Assembly (NCBI RefSeq): GCF_946848805.1 | Contig: NZ_CAMPFU010000002.1 | Span: 952,501 to 1,016,500, forward strand | Direction: 5' to 3' | Length of the DNA: 64,000 nucleotides | Source: Deinococcus sp. Marseille-Q6407 | GTDB taxonomy: Bacteria > Deinococcota > Deinococci > Deinococcales > Deinococcaceae | In this document: positions 21,302 through 32,977 of the stretch, piece after piece | How positions within the stretch are numbered: the first letter of the stretch is position 1 | Layout of the letters: every line of letters begins with the position of its first letter | Translations under genes and position numbers: made by a program | The notes under the pieces: generated by a model | The model's database searches: none | Seen by the model: the letters and a program-made list of their open reading frames with translations, nothing else | What the model was told of the DNA's origin: nothing

Positions 21302-21490
21302 ATTTGGAATATTCCATGAAGGTGCCAGGCATAGCAGATGCCTTGGCACTGCTTTTTTTCGTCCTATCCATACTTCTTAAAAGGAAGCTTGAAGACAGAG
21401 GAGTTGAAAAGTTCACAGCACACTTTTCAGGGACTTATAGGAGATATCATTTGGCTCTAATCTTCAGATCTTTCTGGAAATATTCCAAAT
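21302..21490. mobile_element. AT-rich MITE-like segment with terminal inverted repeats
   Basis: A ~190-bp segment far richer in A+T than its surroundings. Its ends are exact 12-bp inverted repeats, ATTTGGAATATT (21302-21313) and AATATTCCAAAT (21479-21490), and similarity continues inward (CCATGAAG against TTTCCAGAAAG). It holds no credible gene. Near the left end is a hairpin GTGCCAGGCAT / ATGCCTTGGCAC followed by seven T (21321-21358), which can end the upstream transcript. I see no convincing target duplication. Confidence 0.5.
21321..21359 (+). terminator. Hairpin terminator inside the AT-rich segment
   Basis: An 11-12-bp stem with one bulge (GTGCCAGGCAT with ATGCCTTGGCAC), a short loop and TGCTTTTTTT. 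It is well placed to terminate the transcript coming from 20784-21257. Confidence 0.75.
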
Positions 21491-21509
21491 CTCCCCCTTG
21501 AGGCTTCCT

Positions 21510-22139
21510 ATGCAATTATTTCCTGACCCCCCCGCTCAGGCACTCCCTCTTTCCACCGCCGCGCAGTCCTGTGTTCTGATGCTGGATCTGGTTGGCAGCA
21601 CCGCGCTGGCGCAGCAATTGCCCCTTTCTACTTGGTCCGCCCTACTAAACCAGTGGAGCCTGCAAATAGTGGAGTTGCTGGAAGGATATGGGGGGTGGCT
21701 TCTCCCCCTGCAGGGTGACGCTGCGCTGGCCTGCTGGCCGGCGGATCAGGCCGGAGCTGCGCTGGAAGCTGCGCAGCAGGCGCATCAGCTGACGGGCGCC
21801 CTGCCGCTGGCTGGAGCACTTGACCTGAGCTTAACCCTGCGGGCCGGGCTGGCCGCCGGAGAACTGGCCCTCCTGCCCTGGCGTGAGCCGCAGCCGTGCG
21901 GCCTGCCGCTGCATCTGGCGCAGCGCCTGTGCAGCAATGCCCTGCCCGGCGAGACCCTACTGTGTCCTGAAATGGCACAGCTGCTAGAAAGCCGCCCCGG
22001 CCAGGGCTTCAGCCGGCTACAGCCACGGGCGCTACCGCCCCTGCGCGGTTTTGAGTTGCTACAGAGCAGTGGGGCCGTTTTCTACCGCGCGGTGCCTTCC
22101 AACCTGCACCCCGGCAGTGATGAAATGAAAGCCGGTTAA
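21510..22139 (+). CDS. Small class III nucleotidyl cyclase-like protein
   Basis: A 209-residue protein that is little more than a cyclase homology domain. LMLDLVGST carries the first metal Asp (Asp26) and LQGDAALACW the second (Asp70), both in the family positions; GLPLHLAQRL corresponds to the NxxAR-type segment but has His where Asn is usual. It has no membrane or sensor domain. ATG 21510 is preferred over TTG 21498 because GAGG sits 6 bases upstream. Activity (cAMP or otherwise) is plausible but unproven. Confidence 0.75.
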   Translation: MQLFPDPPAQALPLSTAAQSCVLMLDLVGSTALAQQLPLSTWSALLNQWSLQIVELLEGYGGWLLPLQGDAALACWPADQAGAALEAAQQAHQLTGALPLAGALDLSLTLRAGLAAGELALLPWREPQPCGLPLHLAQRLCSNALPGETLLCPEMAQLLESRPGQGFSRLQPRALPPLRGFELLQSSGAVFYRAVPSNLHPGSDEMKAG

Positions 22140-22171
22140 GGATCACACCCGCCTTCTCATGAGAATGCCAC

Positions 22172-22177
22172 TAGACT
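22172..22177 (+). promoter_or_regulatory. Leaderless -10 box (TAGACT) of the response-regulator gene
   Basis: TAGACT followed by 6 bases and ATG 22184. Confidence 0.6.
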
Positions 22178-22183
22178 GCCGTC

Positions 22184-22861
22184 ATGGAACGCAAGCCCCT
22201 GGTTCTCGTCATCGAAGACGAAAAAGAAATTGCCCGCTTCATTGAGTTGGAACTGGGGGCGGAAGGGTACAGCACCGATGTGGCCTACGATGGCGTCACC
22301 GGGCTGAGCAAGTTCCGCGAGGTCGCTCCCGACTTGGTGGTACTGGACCTGATGCTGCCGGTGCTGGACGGCCTGGAAGTTGCCCGGCGCATCCGCAAGA
22401 CCAGCAACACCCCCATCATCATCCTGACGGCCAAGGACGGCATCCAGGACAAGGTCGAGGGCCTGGATTCGGGCGCTGACGATTACCTGATCAAGCCCTT
22501 TTCCATCGAGGAATTGCTGGCCCGCGTGCGCGCTCACCTGCGCCGCGTGAACCCGGCCGTAACCGGCGAGGTGCGGGTGGCCGACCTGGTGATGAACCTG
22601 GACGGCCGCGAGATTTTCCGGGGCGGACGGCGTGTGGAGTTGTCTGCCAAGGAATTCGAGCTGCTGGAGCTGCTGGCCCGCAACCCCGGCAAGGTCTTTT
22701 CCCGCTTCGAAGTCGAGGAAAAAGTCTGGCCGGAATACACTGGCGGCAGCAACGTGGTGGACGTTTATATCGGCTACCTGCGCCGCAAGCTGGAAGAGGG
22801 CGGTGAGCGCCGACTGATTCATACCGTTCGCGGCGTAGGCTACGTGCTGCGCGAAGAATAA
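22184..22861 (+). CDS. OmpR/PhoB-type response regulator (DrRRA-like)
   Basis: Receiver domain (about residues 1-120) with acidic pocket EDE (11-13), phosphoacceptor Asp55 in VVLDLMLP, the Thr switch in ILTAKD and Lys in LIKPFS, then a winged-helix DNA-binding domain ending [13 protein letters not shown]. Order and context (regulator then kinase, 5 bp apart) match the D. radiodurans DrRRA (DR2418)/DR2419 locus, a regulator linked to radiation resistance. I make that orthology call from memory of the family, not by alignment. Confidence 0.9.
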   Translation: MERKPLVLVIEDEKEIARFIELELGAEGYSTDVAYDGVTGLSKFREVAPDLVVLDLMLPVLDGLEVARRIRKTSNTPIIILTAKDGIQDKVEGLDSGADDYLIKPFSIEELLARVRAHLRRVNPAVTGEVRVADLVMNLDGREIFRGGRRVELSAKEFELLELLARNPGKVFSRFEVEEKVWPEYTGGSNVVDVYIGYLRRKLEEGGERRLIHTVRGVGYVLREE

Positions 22862-22866
22862 CGGTC

Positions 22867-24462
22867 ATGCTGGAGTCTCTCCGTCAGCGCTGGCGCGCCA
22901 CCACCCTGCGCCGCCGGCTGACGACTTTCTACACCGCTCTGCTGGTCATCCTGCTGCTGCTGACGGCCATTGCCGTGCAGACCATGATGCGGCACGACCT
23001 GGAGCGGTCGCTGGAAAATGACCTGGCCGACACCCAAACCCAGTTCATAGCGCTGGTGCCGGGACTGCACCTGACGGCAGGCGACAACCGCACCGACGGT
23101 GGCAGTCTGGCCGCGGTTCGCAGCCAGTTTCCCTCATCGGTCGTGCAGGTAGACCCGGTGGTGCCCAGTTCGCAGACCGCCAACTTACAGACCGAATGGG
23201 CAGCTGCAAAGGACAGTGCCGCGCGGCAAGCGCTGCTGGATTTCGTGCATAAGCAGAGTGCAGCGCTGCGCCTGCGGCCGGTAGGCATTGACCCGCAGGC
23301 ACCGCTGGAACTGAGCGACCACGAACTGGCACGCCTGCTAGAAGCACCTTCCGGCCAGATCCTAATCAGCCGCTCGGTCAAGCCGCAGTTTGCTGAGCCT
23401 GAGCCTATGCGGATTCTGGTCACCCTGACTTCTCTGCCCTTTTATAAGGAGGGTGGCGGCCGCGAAGACCTGGTTGCGGTGACCTTCGTGGGCCGCAGCC
23501 TGACCGCAGTCAACCGCACGCTGGCCCGCTTGCAGCTGATCATGGGAGCGTTGCTCCTGATCGGCAGCTTCCTGGCCGGTATCGGGGCCTATGCGCTGGC
23601 CGGCTGGGCCCTGCGGCCGCTCAGCGCGGTCCGGCAGGCAGTGGAGGGCATCGATTCACAGAACCTGCAGGCCCGGGTGCCGGTGCCGCAGTCGGACGAC
23701 GAGGTCGAGGCGCTGGCTTTGGCCTTTAACGGGATGCTGGAACGGCTGGAAGACAGCTTCGAGGTGCAGCGCCGCTTTACCAGCGACGCCAGCCACGAAC
23801 TGCGCACCCCGGTCACGGCCATCGGCGGGCATGCCACCTACCTCCTGCGGCGCACACAGCTGGACCCACAGCAACGCGAAAGCATACAGATTATTCAGCG
23901 TGAATCGGCCCGGATGACCGACCTGATCGGTAGCCTGCTGCAACTGGCCCGTTCCGACGGCGGGGTGCTAACACTGAAGCCCCAGCTGCTGTTTTCGCAG
24001 ATGCTGCTGCAAGAAATCGTGCGTGAACTGCGCCCGATGGTGGAAGGCGAGGGCGCTGCGCTGGTCAGCAGCGGCGCGGACATTCCCTTCGAGGCCGACC
24101 CAGACCGGCTGCGGCAGGTGCTGAACAACCTGATCAGCAACGCCCTGAAAGCCGGCGCGACCCGGATCGAACTGGGCTCGGTGCAGCCGCAACCGGGCTG
24201 GCTGCGCCTCAGCGTCTCGGACAACGGCCCCGGGATTGCCCAGGAACAGCTGGAAAAACTGTTCGACCGCTTCTACCGCCTGGAAGACTCGCGCAGCCGT
24301 GACCGTGGCGGCGCCGGGCTGGGCCTCAGCATCGCCCGCTCAATCGTGGACGCCCACGGAGGGCGCATCTGGCTGGAAAGTCAGCCGGGCCAGGGCGCCC
24401 AGGCCTATGTGGACCTGCCGGTGGGCGACCTGCCTGCCCTGGATGAGGACGATATTCCCTGA
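22867..24462 (+). CDS. Sensor histidine kinase paired with the upstream regulator
   Basis: Membrane helix at about residues 22-42, an extracytoplasmic sensor of ~180 residues, a second helix at ~222-248, HAMP, HisKA with phospho-His310 (DASHELRTP), then HATPase motifs NNLISNALKAG (N box), DNGPGI (G1) and GGAGLGLSI (G2). The N-box Asn is present and the kinase looks catalytically complete. It is cotranscribed with the response regulator (5-bp gap). The sensed signal is unknown. Confidence 0.93.
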   Translation: MLESLRQRWRATTLRRRLTTFYTALLVILLLLTAIAVQTMMRHDLERSLENDLADTQTQFIALVPGLHLTAGDNRTDGGSLAAVRSQFPSSVVQVDPVVPSSQTANLQTEWAAAKDSAARQALLDFVHKQSAALRLRPVGIDPQAPLELSDHELARLLEAPSGQILISRSVKPQFAEPEPMRILVTLTSLPFYKEGGGREDLVAVTFVGRSLTAVNRTLARLQLIMGALLLIGSFLAGIGAYALAGWALRPLSAVRQAVEGIDSQNLQARVPVPQSDDEVEALALAFNGMLERLEDSFEVQRRFTSDASHELRTPVTAIGGHATYLLRRTQLDPQQRESIQIIQRESARMTDLIGSLLQLARSDGGVLTLKPQLLFSQMLLQEIVRELRPMVEGEGAALVSSGADIPFEADPDRLRQVLNNLISNALKAGATRIELGSVQPQPGWLRLSVSDNGPGIAQEQLEKLFDRFYRLEDSRSRDRGGAGLGLSIARSIVDAHGGRIWLESQPGQGAQAYVDLPVGDLPALDEDDIP

Positions 24463-24473
24463 CCTCTGATTCC

Positions 24474-24506
24474 CGGCCCCAGCGAGGAATCAGGCCGGGG
24501 CCTTTA
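24474..24506. terminator. Possible shared terminator between kinase gene and argR
   Basis: GGCCCC (24475-24480) pairs with GGGGCC (24497-24502), followed by TTTA; a second pairing TGATTCC/GGAATCA overlaps. It lies between convergent genes. Weak T run. Confidence 0.45.
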
Positions 24507-24965
24507 GCCCATCATCAGCTCGTGCAGTTCCTCGACCAGGGCTTCGGCGTCGGCGGTGGTACGGGCCACCAGCAGAATGGTGTTTTCCCCGGCCAGGGTA
24601 CCCACGATGTCGTCGCGGCGCAGGCGGTCCAGAATCAACGCCACGCCGCTGGCATGGCCCTCGGCAGTGTTGATGACCAGGATGTTCTCGCCGTGGTCAA
24701 TATCATGCACAAAGTTCTGAAACAGCCGGGCGATTTCGTCGCTGAGGTCCAGTTCGCTCTGCACATGCGCCAGCGCGTAACGGTGCCGGCCCTTGCCGAC
24801 CGGCAGGCGCACCAGCCGCAGTTCGTTGATGTCGCGGCTGACGGTGGCCTGCGTGACGGCGATCCCATCGGCCCGCAGCCGCTCGACCAGTTCGGCCTGC
24901 GTCGAGATGCTTTCACGGGTGATGATGTCCTGGATCAGACGCTGGCGTTGTTCTTTCGATAGCAC
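24504..24965 (-). CDS. argR: Arginine repressor ArgR
   Basis: A 153-residue regulator: an N-terminal winged helix ([30 protein letters not shown], given here in part) and a C-terminal hexamerisation/arginine-binding domain with [14 protein letters not shown]. It controls arginine synthesis and catabolism. A GTG start is chosen because TAAAAT lies exactly 7 bases upstream; the sequence just beyond (24979-24998) contains a palindromic AT-rich element that could be an autoregulatory ARG box. Confidence 0.93.
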   Translation of the reverse strand: MLSKEQRQRLIQDIITRESISTQAELVERLRADGIAVTQATVSRDINELRLVRLPVGKGRHRYALAHVQSELDLSDEIARLFQNFVHDIDHGENILVINTAEGHASGVALILDRLRRDDIVGTLAGENTILLVARTTADAEALVEELHELMMG

Positions 24966-24978
24966 GAGCGTTATTTTA

Positions 24979-24998
24979 TGCAGAATATCTGAATAAAT
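24979..24998. promoter_or_regulatory. Candidate ARG box upstream of argR
   Basis: The sequence TGCAGAATATCTGAATAAAT contains the palindrome CAGA-ATA-TCTG and a TGAAT half-site, immediately upstream of the argR -10 box. ArgR commonly represses its own gene, so an operator here is plausible; the match to known ARG boxes is partial. Confidence 0.35.
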
Positions 24999-25100
24999 CT
25001 ACAGGCTTTCTTCAACTGTGGGTCGGAGCCGCTTAGACAGCGCTGGCCCAGTGTAGCGTACCCGGCGGCGCTCCCCGGCCCAGTTCCTGTTTGTCGGCAG

Positions 25101-26330
<1,230 letters not shown>

Positions 26331-26427
26331 ATGCTCCAGTGTACGGGGAGAGCTTCTGTCACGGGCCAGCGGGGACGGAAACTTGCAGGGCCGCTGTGCT
26401 GTAGGGCCCCTGTGAGAAAGCTGCGGC

Positions 26428-26433
26428 TAGACT
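26428..26433 (+). promoter_or_regulatory. Leaderless -10 box (TAGACT)
   Basis: TAGACT, 7 bases, then ATG 26441. Confidence 0.6.
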
Positions 26434-26440
26434 GCCAGGC

Positions 26441-26833
26441 ATGTTGGGCAAGCGCCGTCCCTCGCCTCTGGTCATCCTCGTGCTCAGCCTGCTGCTGGGC
26501 GTGCTGACCGCCGCCCTCGCCTACCGCGCCGCCAGCGCGGGGAGCTGGCTGCCTGCCGTGCTGTGGGGACTGCTGACCGTCTGGCTGGTGGCCGACGCCC
26601 TGCGGGCCTTTGGCTGGACCAAGCATGGCCGCTCTCTAAACCCGCCTGCCCAGGCAACCCAGCGCCCGGCCCCGCCTACGGCACCTCAGCCTGGCGCACC
26701 ACTGGACCCGGCGCACAACACAGCTGTGAACAATCCACTGCTGCACAGCCCGCTGTCACACAACGCTGCACCGCAGCAGGAAAATGGCGACCACGCCGCA
26801 TCCCGGCCCCAGAGCACCGACCGGCTGGACTGA
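26441..26833 (+). CDS. Small membrane protein with Pro/Gln/Asn-rich tail
   Basis: A 130-residue protein with two N-terminal hydrophobic helices (about residues 9-30 and 36-53) and a ~70-residue low-complexity tail rich in Pro, Ala, Asn and Gln, presumably disordered. No family is recognised. It has a clear leaderless promoter. Confidence 0.6.
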   Translation: MLGKRRPSPLVILVLSLLLGVLTAALAYRAASAGSWLPAVLWGLLTVWLVADALRAFGWTKHGRSLNPPAQATQRPAPPTAPQPGAPLDPAHNTAVNNPLLHSPLSHNAAPQQENGDHAASRPQSTDRLD

Positions 26834-26992
26834 GTCAGCTGCACCTATGTGCCGGCAGCCCGCTCCAAGCGCCTGCACCCATGCGCCCCATGACCGCAAA
26901 GATAAGCCCGGTTCCCGGCCGGTTAAGGAAACCGTCAAGCTCCGGCCGCCGCGCCGGGTGTCTTTTGCCCCTATCTCTTAACAGGGGGTTGG

Positions 26993-26998
26993 TAGACT
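26993..26998 (+). promoter_or_regulatory. Candidate -10 box of ftsH
   Basis: TAGACT lies about 100 bases upstream of the ftsH start. In contrast to most genes here, ftsH would then have a long 5' leader and a normal ribosome-binding site. The 26834-27096 gap shows nothing else I can name. Confidence 0.4.
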
Positions 26999-27096
26999 GA
27001 CGCCACTGACCTGACCGGCCGCCAGCAAGGCTGCGCAGGCCCCCGATAAGGCGGGGCATCCCGCGGGTCATTTCTTCACTCCCCAGAGGTCCTTTC

Positions 27097-28998
<1,902 letters not shown>

Positions 28999-29028
28999 GT
29001 CACTCACTCCCACCCCTGACCAAAGCAG

Positions 29029-29056
29029 CCCGTACCTTCCCCAGGTACGGGTTTTC
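29029..29056 (+). terminator. Terminator of ftsH
   Basis: A perfect 9-bp stem CCCGTACCT / AGGTACGGG with loop TCCCC, followed by TTTTC. Confidence 0.92.
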
Positions 29057-29114
29057 TGCTGTCTGGCAGCGCTGCACGCAGAAACGCTGACAAACGGATG
29101 GACTACAGTGACCT

Positions 29115-30410
29115 ATGGGGAACGATCAAGACTGTCCGGTGCCGACCACCCACTCCCACTCTGGAGAGCCGAACCCGGCCGCACCCGGCTGGGGCTACGC
29201 CACCCGCGCGGTACAGAGCGCGATTCCGCGCGGCCTGGGCCAGAGCATCGGCCTGCCGGTTCATACGGCGGCCGCGTTTCAGTTCGAGAATCTGGAACAG
29301 GCACAGGAAGAATTCGCCGGTGGCGGCGGCCTGAGTTACGCCCGGATGCAGAACCCGACCGTGCAGCAGCTCGAAGAACGCCTCAGCAGCCTCGAAGGCG
29401 CCGCGCATACCCTGGCGCTTTCCAGCGGTCAGGCGGCCACCTTCACGGCACTGATGAGCGTGTGCCGGGCCGGCGATCATATCGTCTCGGCGGCCACGCT
29501 GTTCGGCGGCTCGGCCGGGTTGCTGCAAAATGTCTTGCCGCTGATGGGCATCGAGACGACCTTTACCGACGGCAGCCCCGCAGCGATGCAGGCGGCGCTG
29601 CGCCCGAGTACCCGGGTACTGTGGGCCGAGATGATTTCGAATCCCAGCGGCGACGTGGCCGACGTGAGTGGCCTGGCGGAGGTGGCACACGCCGCCGGCG
29701 CCCTGCTGGCGATTGACAACACGGTGGGCGGCGCCGGCTACCTGGTGCGCCCGCTGGAACACGGCGCCGACATGAGCGTGCAGAGCCTGACCAAATGGGC
29801 CGGTGGGCACGGCAGCGTCATGGGCGGCAGCATCAGCGTAGGCCACGGCGCGGACCTGAGCCGCAATCCCATTTTTACCGGGGGCGGAGGGCGCAGCCCG
29901 CTGGCCCTGCACGGCGAGCAGGCACTGGCGCAGTGGCAGCGCTGGCTGGGCGCCAGTCAGCTGGGCATGACCCTGGCGCCCCATTCGGCTTTTCTGCTGG
30001 GACAGGGACTGGAAACGGTGGGCGTGCGGCTGGACCGCGAGTGCGCCACGGCGCAGGCCCTGGCCGAGTGGCTGGCCGAACAGGAGAAGGTCAGCGCCGT
30101 GAGCTACTGCGGGCTGCCGGGCCACCCTTCGTATGAGCGGGCGCAGTGTTATCTGCCGCATGGCAAGGGCGCCATCCTGACTTTTGACGTGCCGGACCCT
30201 TCACGGTTCCTGAGCCGGCTGGGGCTGCTGCGTATCGCTCCCAACCTGGGCGACACCCGCACTCTGGTGGTGCATCCCTGGACCACCACCCACGGCCGGG
30301 TGCCCGAGGAAGCGCGCCGCGCTGCCGGTGTCAGCCCGCAGACCATCCGGATGACGGTGGGCCTGGAAGAACTGGCCGACCTGCAGGCCGATATCGAACA
30401 GGCACTCTGA
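29115..30410 (+). CDS. Cys/Met-metabolism PLP enzyme, O-acetylhomoserine sulfhydrylase-like
   Basis: Fold-type I PLP enzyme of 431 residues. Family motifs: YARMQNPTVQQLEERLSSLEG, LSSGQAATF, IDNT and the PLP lysine in SLTKWAGGHGSVMGG. The length and this last motif favour O-acetyl-L-homoserine aminocarboxypropyltransferase (methionine synthesis by direct sulfhydrylation) over cystathionine gamma-synthase. The leaderless box TACAGT is 5 bases from the ATG. Confidence 0.88.
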   Translation: MGNDQDCPVPTTHSHSGEPNPAAPGWGYATRAVQSAIPRGLGQSIGLPVHTAAAFQFENLEQAQEEFAGGGGLSYARMQNPTVQQLEERLSSLEGAAHTLALSSGQAATFTALMSVCRAGDHIVSAATLFGGSAGLLQNVLPLMGIETTFTDGSPAAMQAALRPSTRVLWAEMISNPSGDVADVSGLAEVAHAAGALLAIDNTVGGAGYLVRPLEHGADMSVQSLTKWAGGHGSVMGGSISVGHGADLSRNPIFTGGGGRSPLALHGEQALAQWQRWLGASQLGMTLAPHSAFLLGQGLETVGVRLDRECATAQALAEWLAEQEKVSAVSYCGLPGHPSYERAQCYLPHGKGAILTFDVPDPSRFLSRLGLLRIAPNLGDTRTLVVHPWTTTHGRVPEEARRAAGVSPQTIRMTVGLEELADLQADIEQAL

Positions 30411-30479
30411 CTCCGGGCAGCGGCGCTGAGATTGGCCGGCTGGCCCCCAGCTCCGCCTGCAAGGCTGGCCGGCGTCCTC

Positions 30480-30485
30480 TAGACT
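30480..30485 (+). promoter_or_regulatory. Candidate -10 box upstream of ilvE
   Basis: TAGACT about 67 bases before the ilvE start. ilvE then has a leader with GGAG seven bases before its ATG. A second candidate, TACCCT, lies a few bases downstream. Confidence 0.4.
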
Positions 30486-30552
30486 GCCGGTACCCTAACA
30501 TCATTTTGTTTCGCTGAAGAACCCGCCCCATCCCACCGACTGGAGACTCCCT

Positions 30553-31695
30553 ATGACCGGACCCCGACCCACCACCCTCGAAGACGCCGCCACTCGCCCT
30601 GCGCCCACCGCCGATACCGTGCAGGGCCGCTACGCTACCGGCGAAGGTTCCCGCCCCCGCAGCGCCGCCGAGCGCGAACAGATCATGCAGAACCTGCGCT
30701 TTGGGAGCGATTTCAGCGACCATATGGCCTCGGCACGCTGGACCGCCGAGACCGGCTGGAGCGAGCTGCAATTGCTGCCCTACGGCCCCATTCCGCTGGA
30801 CCCCAGCGCCAACGTGCTGCATTACGCCCAGGAAGTGTTCGAGGGCCTCAAGGCCTACCGGCACGCCGACGGCAGCATCTGGCTGTTCCGGCCGATGTTC
30901 AATGCCGAGCGGCTGGCAGCGTCCTGCCGGCGGATGGCGCTGCCCGAACTGCCGGCCGAGGATTTCCTGGCCAGCCTGGTGGACCTGATCCGGGCCGACC
31001 ACGAGTACGTGCCGCACGTGGAAGGCGGCAGCCTGTACCTGCGACCTTTCATCTTCGGTGACGGCGCGGGGCTGGGGGTCAAGCCCAGCGCCTCGGCGCG
31101 GTATCTGTGCATTGCCAGCCCCAGCGGGCCGTATTTCAAGAACGGCTTTGCACCGGTCAGCATCTGGGTCACCCAGCAGTACCACCGCGCCGGCCCCGGC
31201 GGTATCGGCGCCGCCAAGACCGGCGGCAACTACGCCGCGTCGCTGCTGCCGCAGCAGGAAGCTCAGGCCCAGGGCTACGAGCAGGTCTGTTACCTGGACA
31301 GCGTGCATGGCACCAACCTGGAAGAACTGGGCGGCATGAACGTGTTCGTGGTGCGCCGCGACGGCACGGTGCAAACACCCGGGCTGACCGGCACCATCCT
31401 AGAAGGCGGCACCCGCTCGGCCATCATCCAGCTGCTGCGCGGCGCGGGCCGGCAGGTCGAGGAAACGGCCATCAATTTTGAAGCGCTGGTGCAGGACATC
31501 CGCAGCGGCGAGGTGTCGGAGATGTTCGCCTGCGGCACGGCGGCGGTGGTCACGCCCATCGGCCGGCTGGGCTTTGAAGGCGGCGAGGTGGAACTGGCGC
31601 AGGGAGCAGTGACCGCCGAGATTTATGACACCCTGACCGGCATTCAGTACGGCCGACAGGAGGACCGGCACGGCTGGATGTACCGGGTGATGTAA
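30553..31695 (+). CDS. ilvE: Branched-chain amino acid aminotransferase
   Basis: Fold-type IV PLP aminotransferase that makes or degrades Leu, Ile and Val. The PLP lysine lies in [12 protein letters not shown]; other family segments are [38 protein letters not shown] and [13 protein letters not shown]. At 380 residues it belongs to the longer BCAT-II-like group. GGAG seven bases before the ATG supports the start. Confidence 0.95.
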   Translation: MTGPRPTTLEDAATRPAPTADTVQGRYATGEGSRPRSAAEREQIMQNLRFGSDFSDHMASARWTAETGWSELQLLPYGPIPLDPSANVLHYAQEVFEGLKAYRHADGSIWLFRPMFNAERLAASCRRMALPELPAEDFLASLVDLIRADHEYVPHVEGGSLYLRPFIFGDGAGLGVKPSASARYLCIASPSGPYFKNGFAPVSIWVTQQYHRAGPGGIGAAKTGGNYAASLLPQQEAQAQGYEQVCYLDSVHGTNLEELGGMNVFVVRRDGTVQTPGLTGTILEGGTRSAIIQLLRGAGRQVEETAINFEALVQDIRSGEVSEMFACGTAAVVTPIGRLGFEGGEVELAQGAVTAEIYDTLTGIQYGRQEDRHGWMYRVM

Positions 31696-31719
31696 GGCCC
31701 GCTTCTGCTAGCCTGAACC

Positions 31720-32313
31720 ATGAGTTTTCAGCCCCATCCGAGCTGGGCCCGGCTGACCGAGGACAAGCAGCAGCCCTGGCAGACGCTGAGCAGCCAGGAA
31801 CTCGCCGGGCCGCCCCGCCGCGTGTTGCAGGACCGGGTACAGGTGCGCCCCGGCGTGGAAACCGACTATCAGTACCGCCCGCGTGGGCACCAGGCCGTAT
31901 TCGTGTTGCCGGTGACGGAAGCCGGCGAAGCGGTGCTGATCCGGCAATACCGCTATCCGCTGCGGGCCACCATCACCGAGATCGTGGCCGGCGGCGTGGA
32001 GCGTGGCGAGGCCCCGCTGGACGCCGCCGCACGCGAGCTGAAAGAGGAAGTGGGCGGCGAGGCGGCCGAGTGGGTGGCGCTGCCGGGCTTTTACACGCAG
32101 CCCAGCATCAGCGGGGTGGTGTTTCTGCCGCTGCTGGCACTGGGTGTACGCCTGGGCGACACGGCGCACGAGGCCACCGAAACCATCGAGCGGTTCACCG
32201 TGCCGCTGGCGGAAGCCTACGCCCGGCTGGCACGCGGCGAGATTCAGGACGGCAGCAGTTGTCTGGTGCTGTGGCAGGCGCGGGCCGAACTGGAGCGCCG
32301 GGGCCTGCTGTGA
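31720..32313 (+). CDS. Nudix hydrolase (ADP-ribose pyrophosphatase-like)
   Basis: A 197-residue protein with the Nudix box [20 protein letters not shown] followed by VGG, and the upstream pattern IRQYRYP that is typical of ADP-ribose/sugar-nucleotide pyrophosphatases. Deinococci are known for expanded Nudix families. Its stop overlaps the start of the IMPACT-family gene (GTGA), so the two are translationally coupled. Confidence 0.88.
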   Translation: MSFQPHPSWARLTEDKQQPWQTLSSQELAGPPRRVLQDRVQVRPGVETDYQYRPRGHQAVFVLPVTEAGEAVLIRQYRYPLRATITEIVAGGVERGEAPLDAAARELKEEVGGEAAEWVALPGFYTQPSISGVVFLPLLALGVRLGDTAHEATETIERFTVPLAEAYARLARGEIQDGSSCLVLWQARAELERRGLL

Positions 32314-32945
32314 CCGACATCGCCCGGCTGCCCGACCCTTTTACCACCCTGGCGGCTCCGCACCGCTGCGGCAGCGTGATCGAGAACAGCGAGTTCCTGG
32401 CTTATGCCCGCCGCGCCGACACCCCGCAGGACGCGCTGGCTTTTCTGGCCGAAGTGCGCGCCAAATACCCGGACGCCACCCACCACTGCTGGGCTTACCG
32501 CATCGGCGAGCTATACCGCTTCAACGACGACGGCGAACCGGGCGGCACGGCAGGTGCGCCTATCCTGCGGGCCATCGAGGGCCAGGAGCTGCAACACGTG
32601 ATGGTGGTGGTGGTGCGCTATTACGGCGGCGTCAAGCTGGGCACCGGCGGGCTGGCGCGGGCCTACGGCGGCGGCGCGGCCGAGGTGCTGCGGACCGCCC
32701 AGCACCTCGTGGTGCGGCCCCGGCTGCAAGCCACGGTCAGCGTGGGTTTTGCCGAGCAGGGCGCCCTGTACCACCTGCTGGACACTTGGGACGTGATCAA
32801 GGGCGAGGAAGCTTACACACCCGAAGGCGTAACGCTGCCGCTGCAGCTTTACCCTGAGGACGAGGCCAGCTTCGCTCAGGCGCTGGAAGACGCCACCCGT
32901 GGCAGCGGCGTGCTGGACGTGCTGGGGATGGCGGAGGAAAGCTGA
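32310..32945 (+). CDS. YigZ/IMPACT family protein
   Basis: A 211-residue protein with the IMPACT signature: [27 protein letters not shown] and [20 protein letters not shown], then a C-terminal RNA-binding-like subdomain. The function of bacterial YigZ proteins is uncertain (translation-related). The start GTG 32310 overlaps the Nudix stop by 4 bases and begins in the homologous region. Confidence 0.88.
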   Translation: MTDIARLPDPFTTLAAPHRCGSVIENSEFLAYARRADTPQDALAFLAEVRAKYPDATHHCWAYRIGELYRFNDDGEPGGTAGAPILRAIEGQELQHVMVVVVRYYGGVKLGTGGLARAYGGGAAEVLRTAQHLVVRPRLQATVSVGFAEQGALYHLLDTWDVIKGEEAYTPEGVTLPLQLYPEDEASFAQALEDATRGSGVLDVLGMAEES

Positions 32946-32977
32946 GGCGCCGGCCTTCCTGCCGCCCCTGACGCAGC

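Noticed and set aside
21304..21501. A 65-codon frame in the AT-rich segment
   Set aside because: It spans the terminator hairpin and the inverted repeats and shows no family resemblance.
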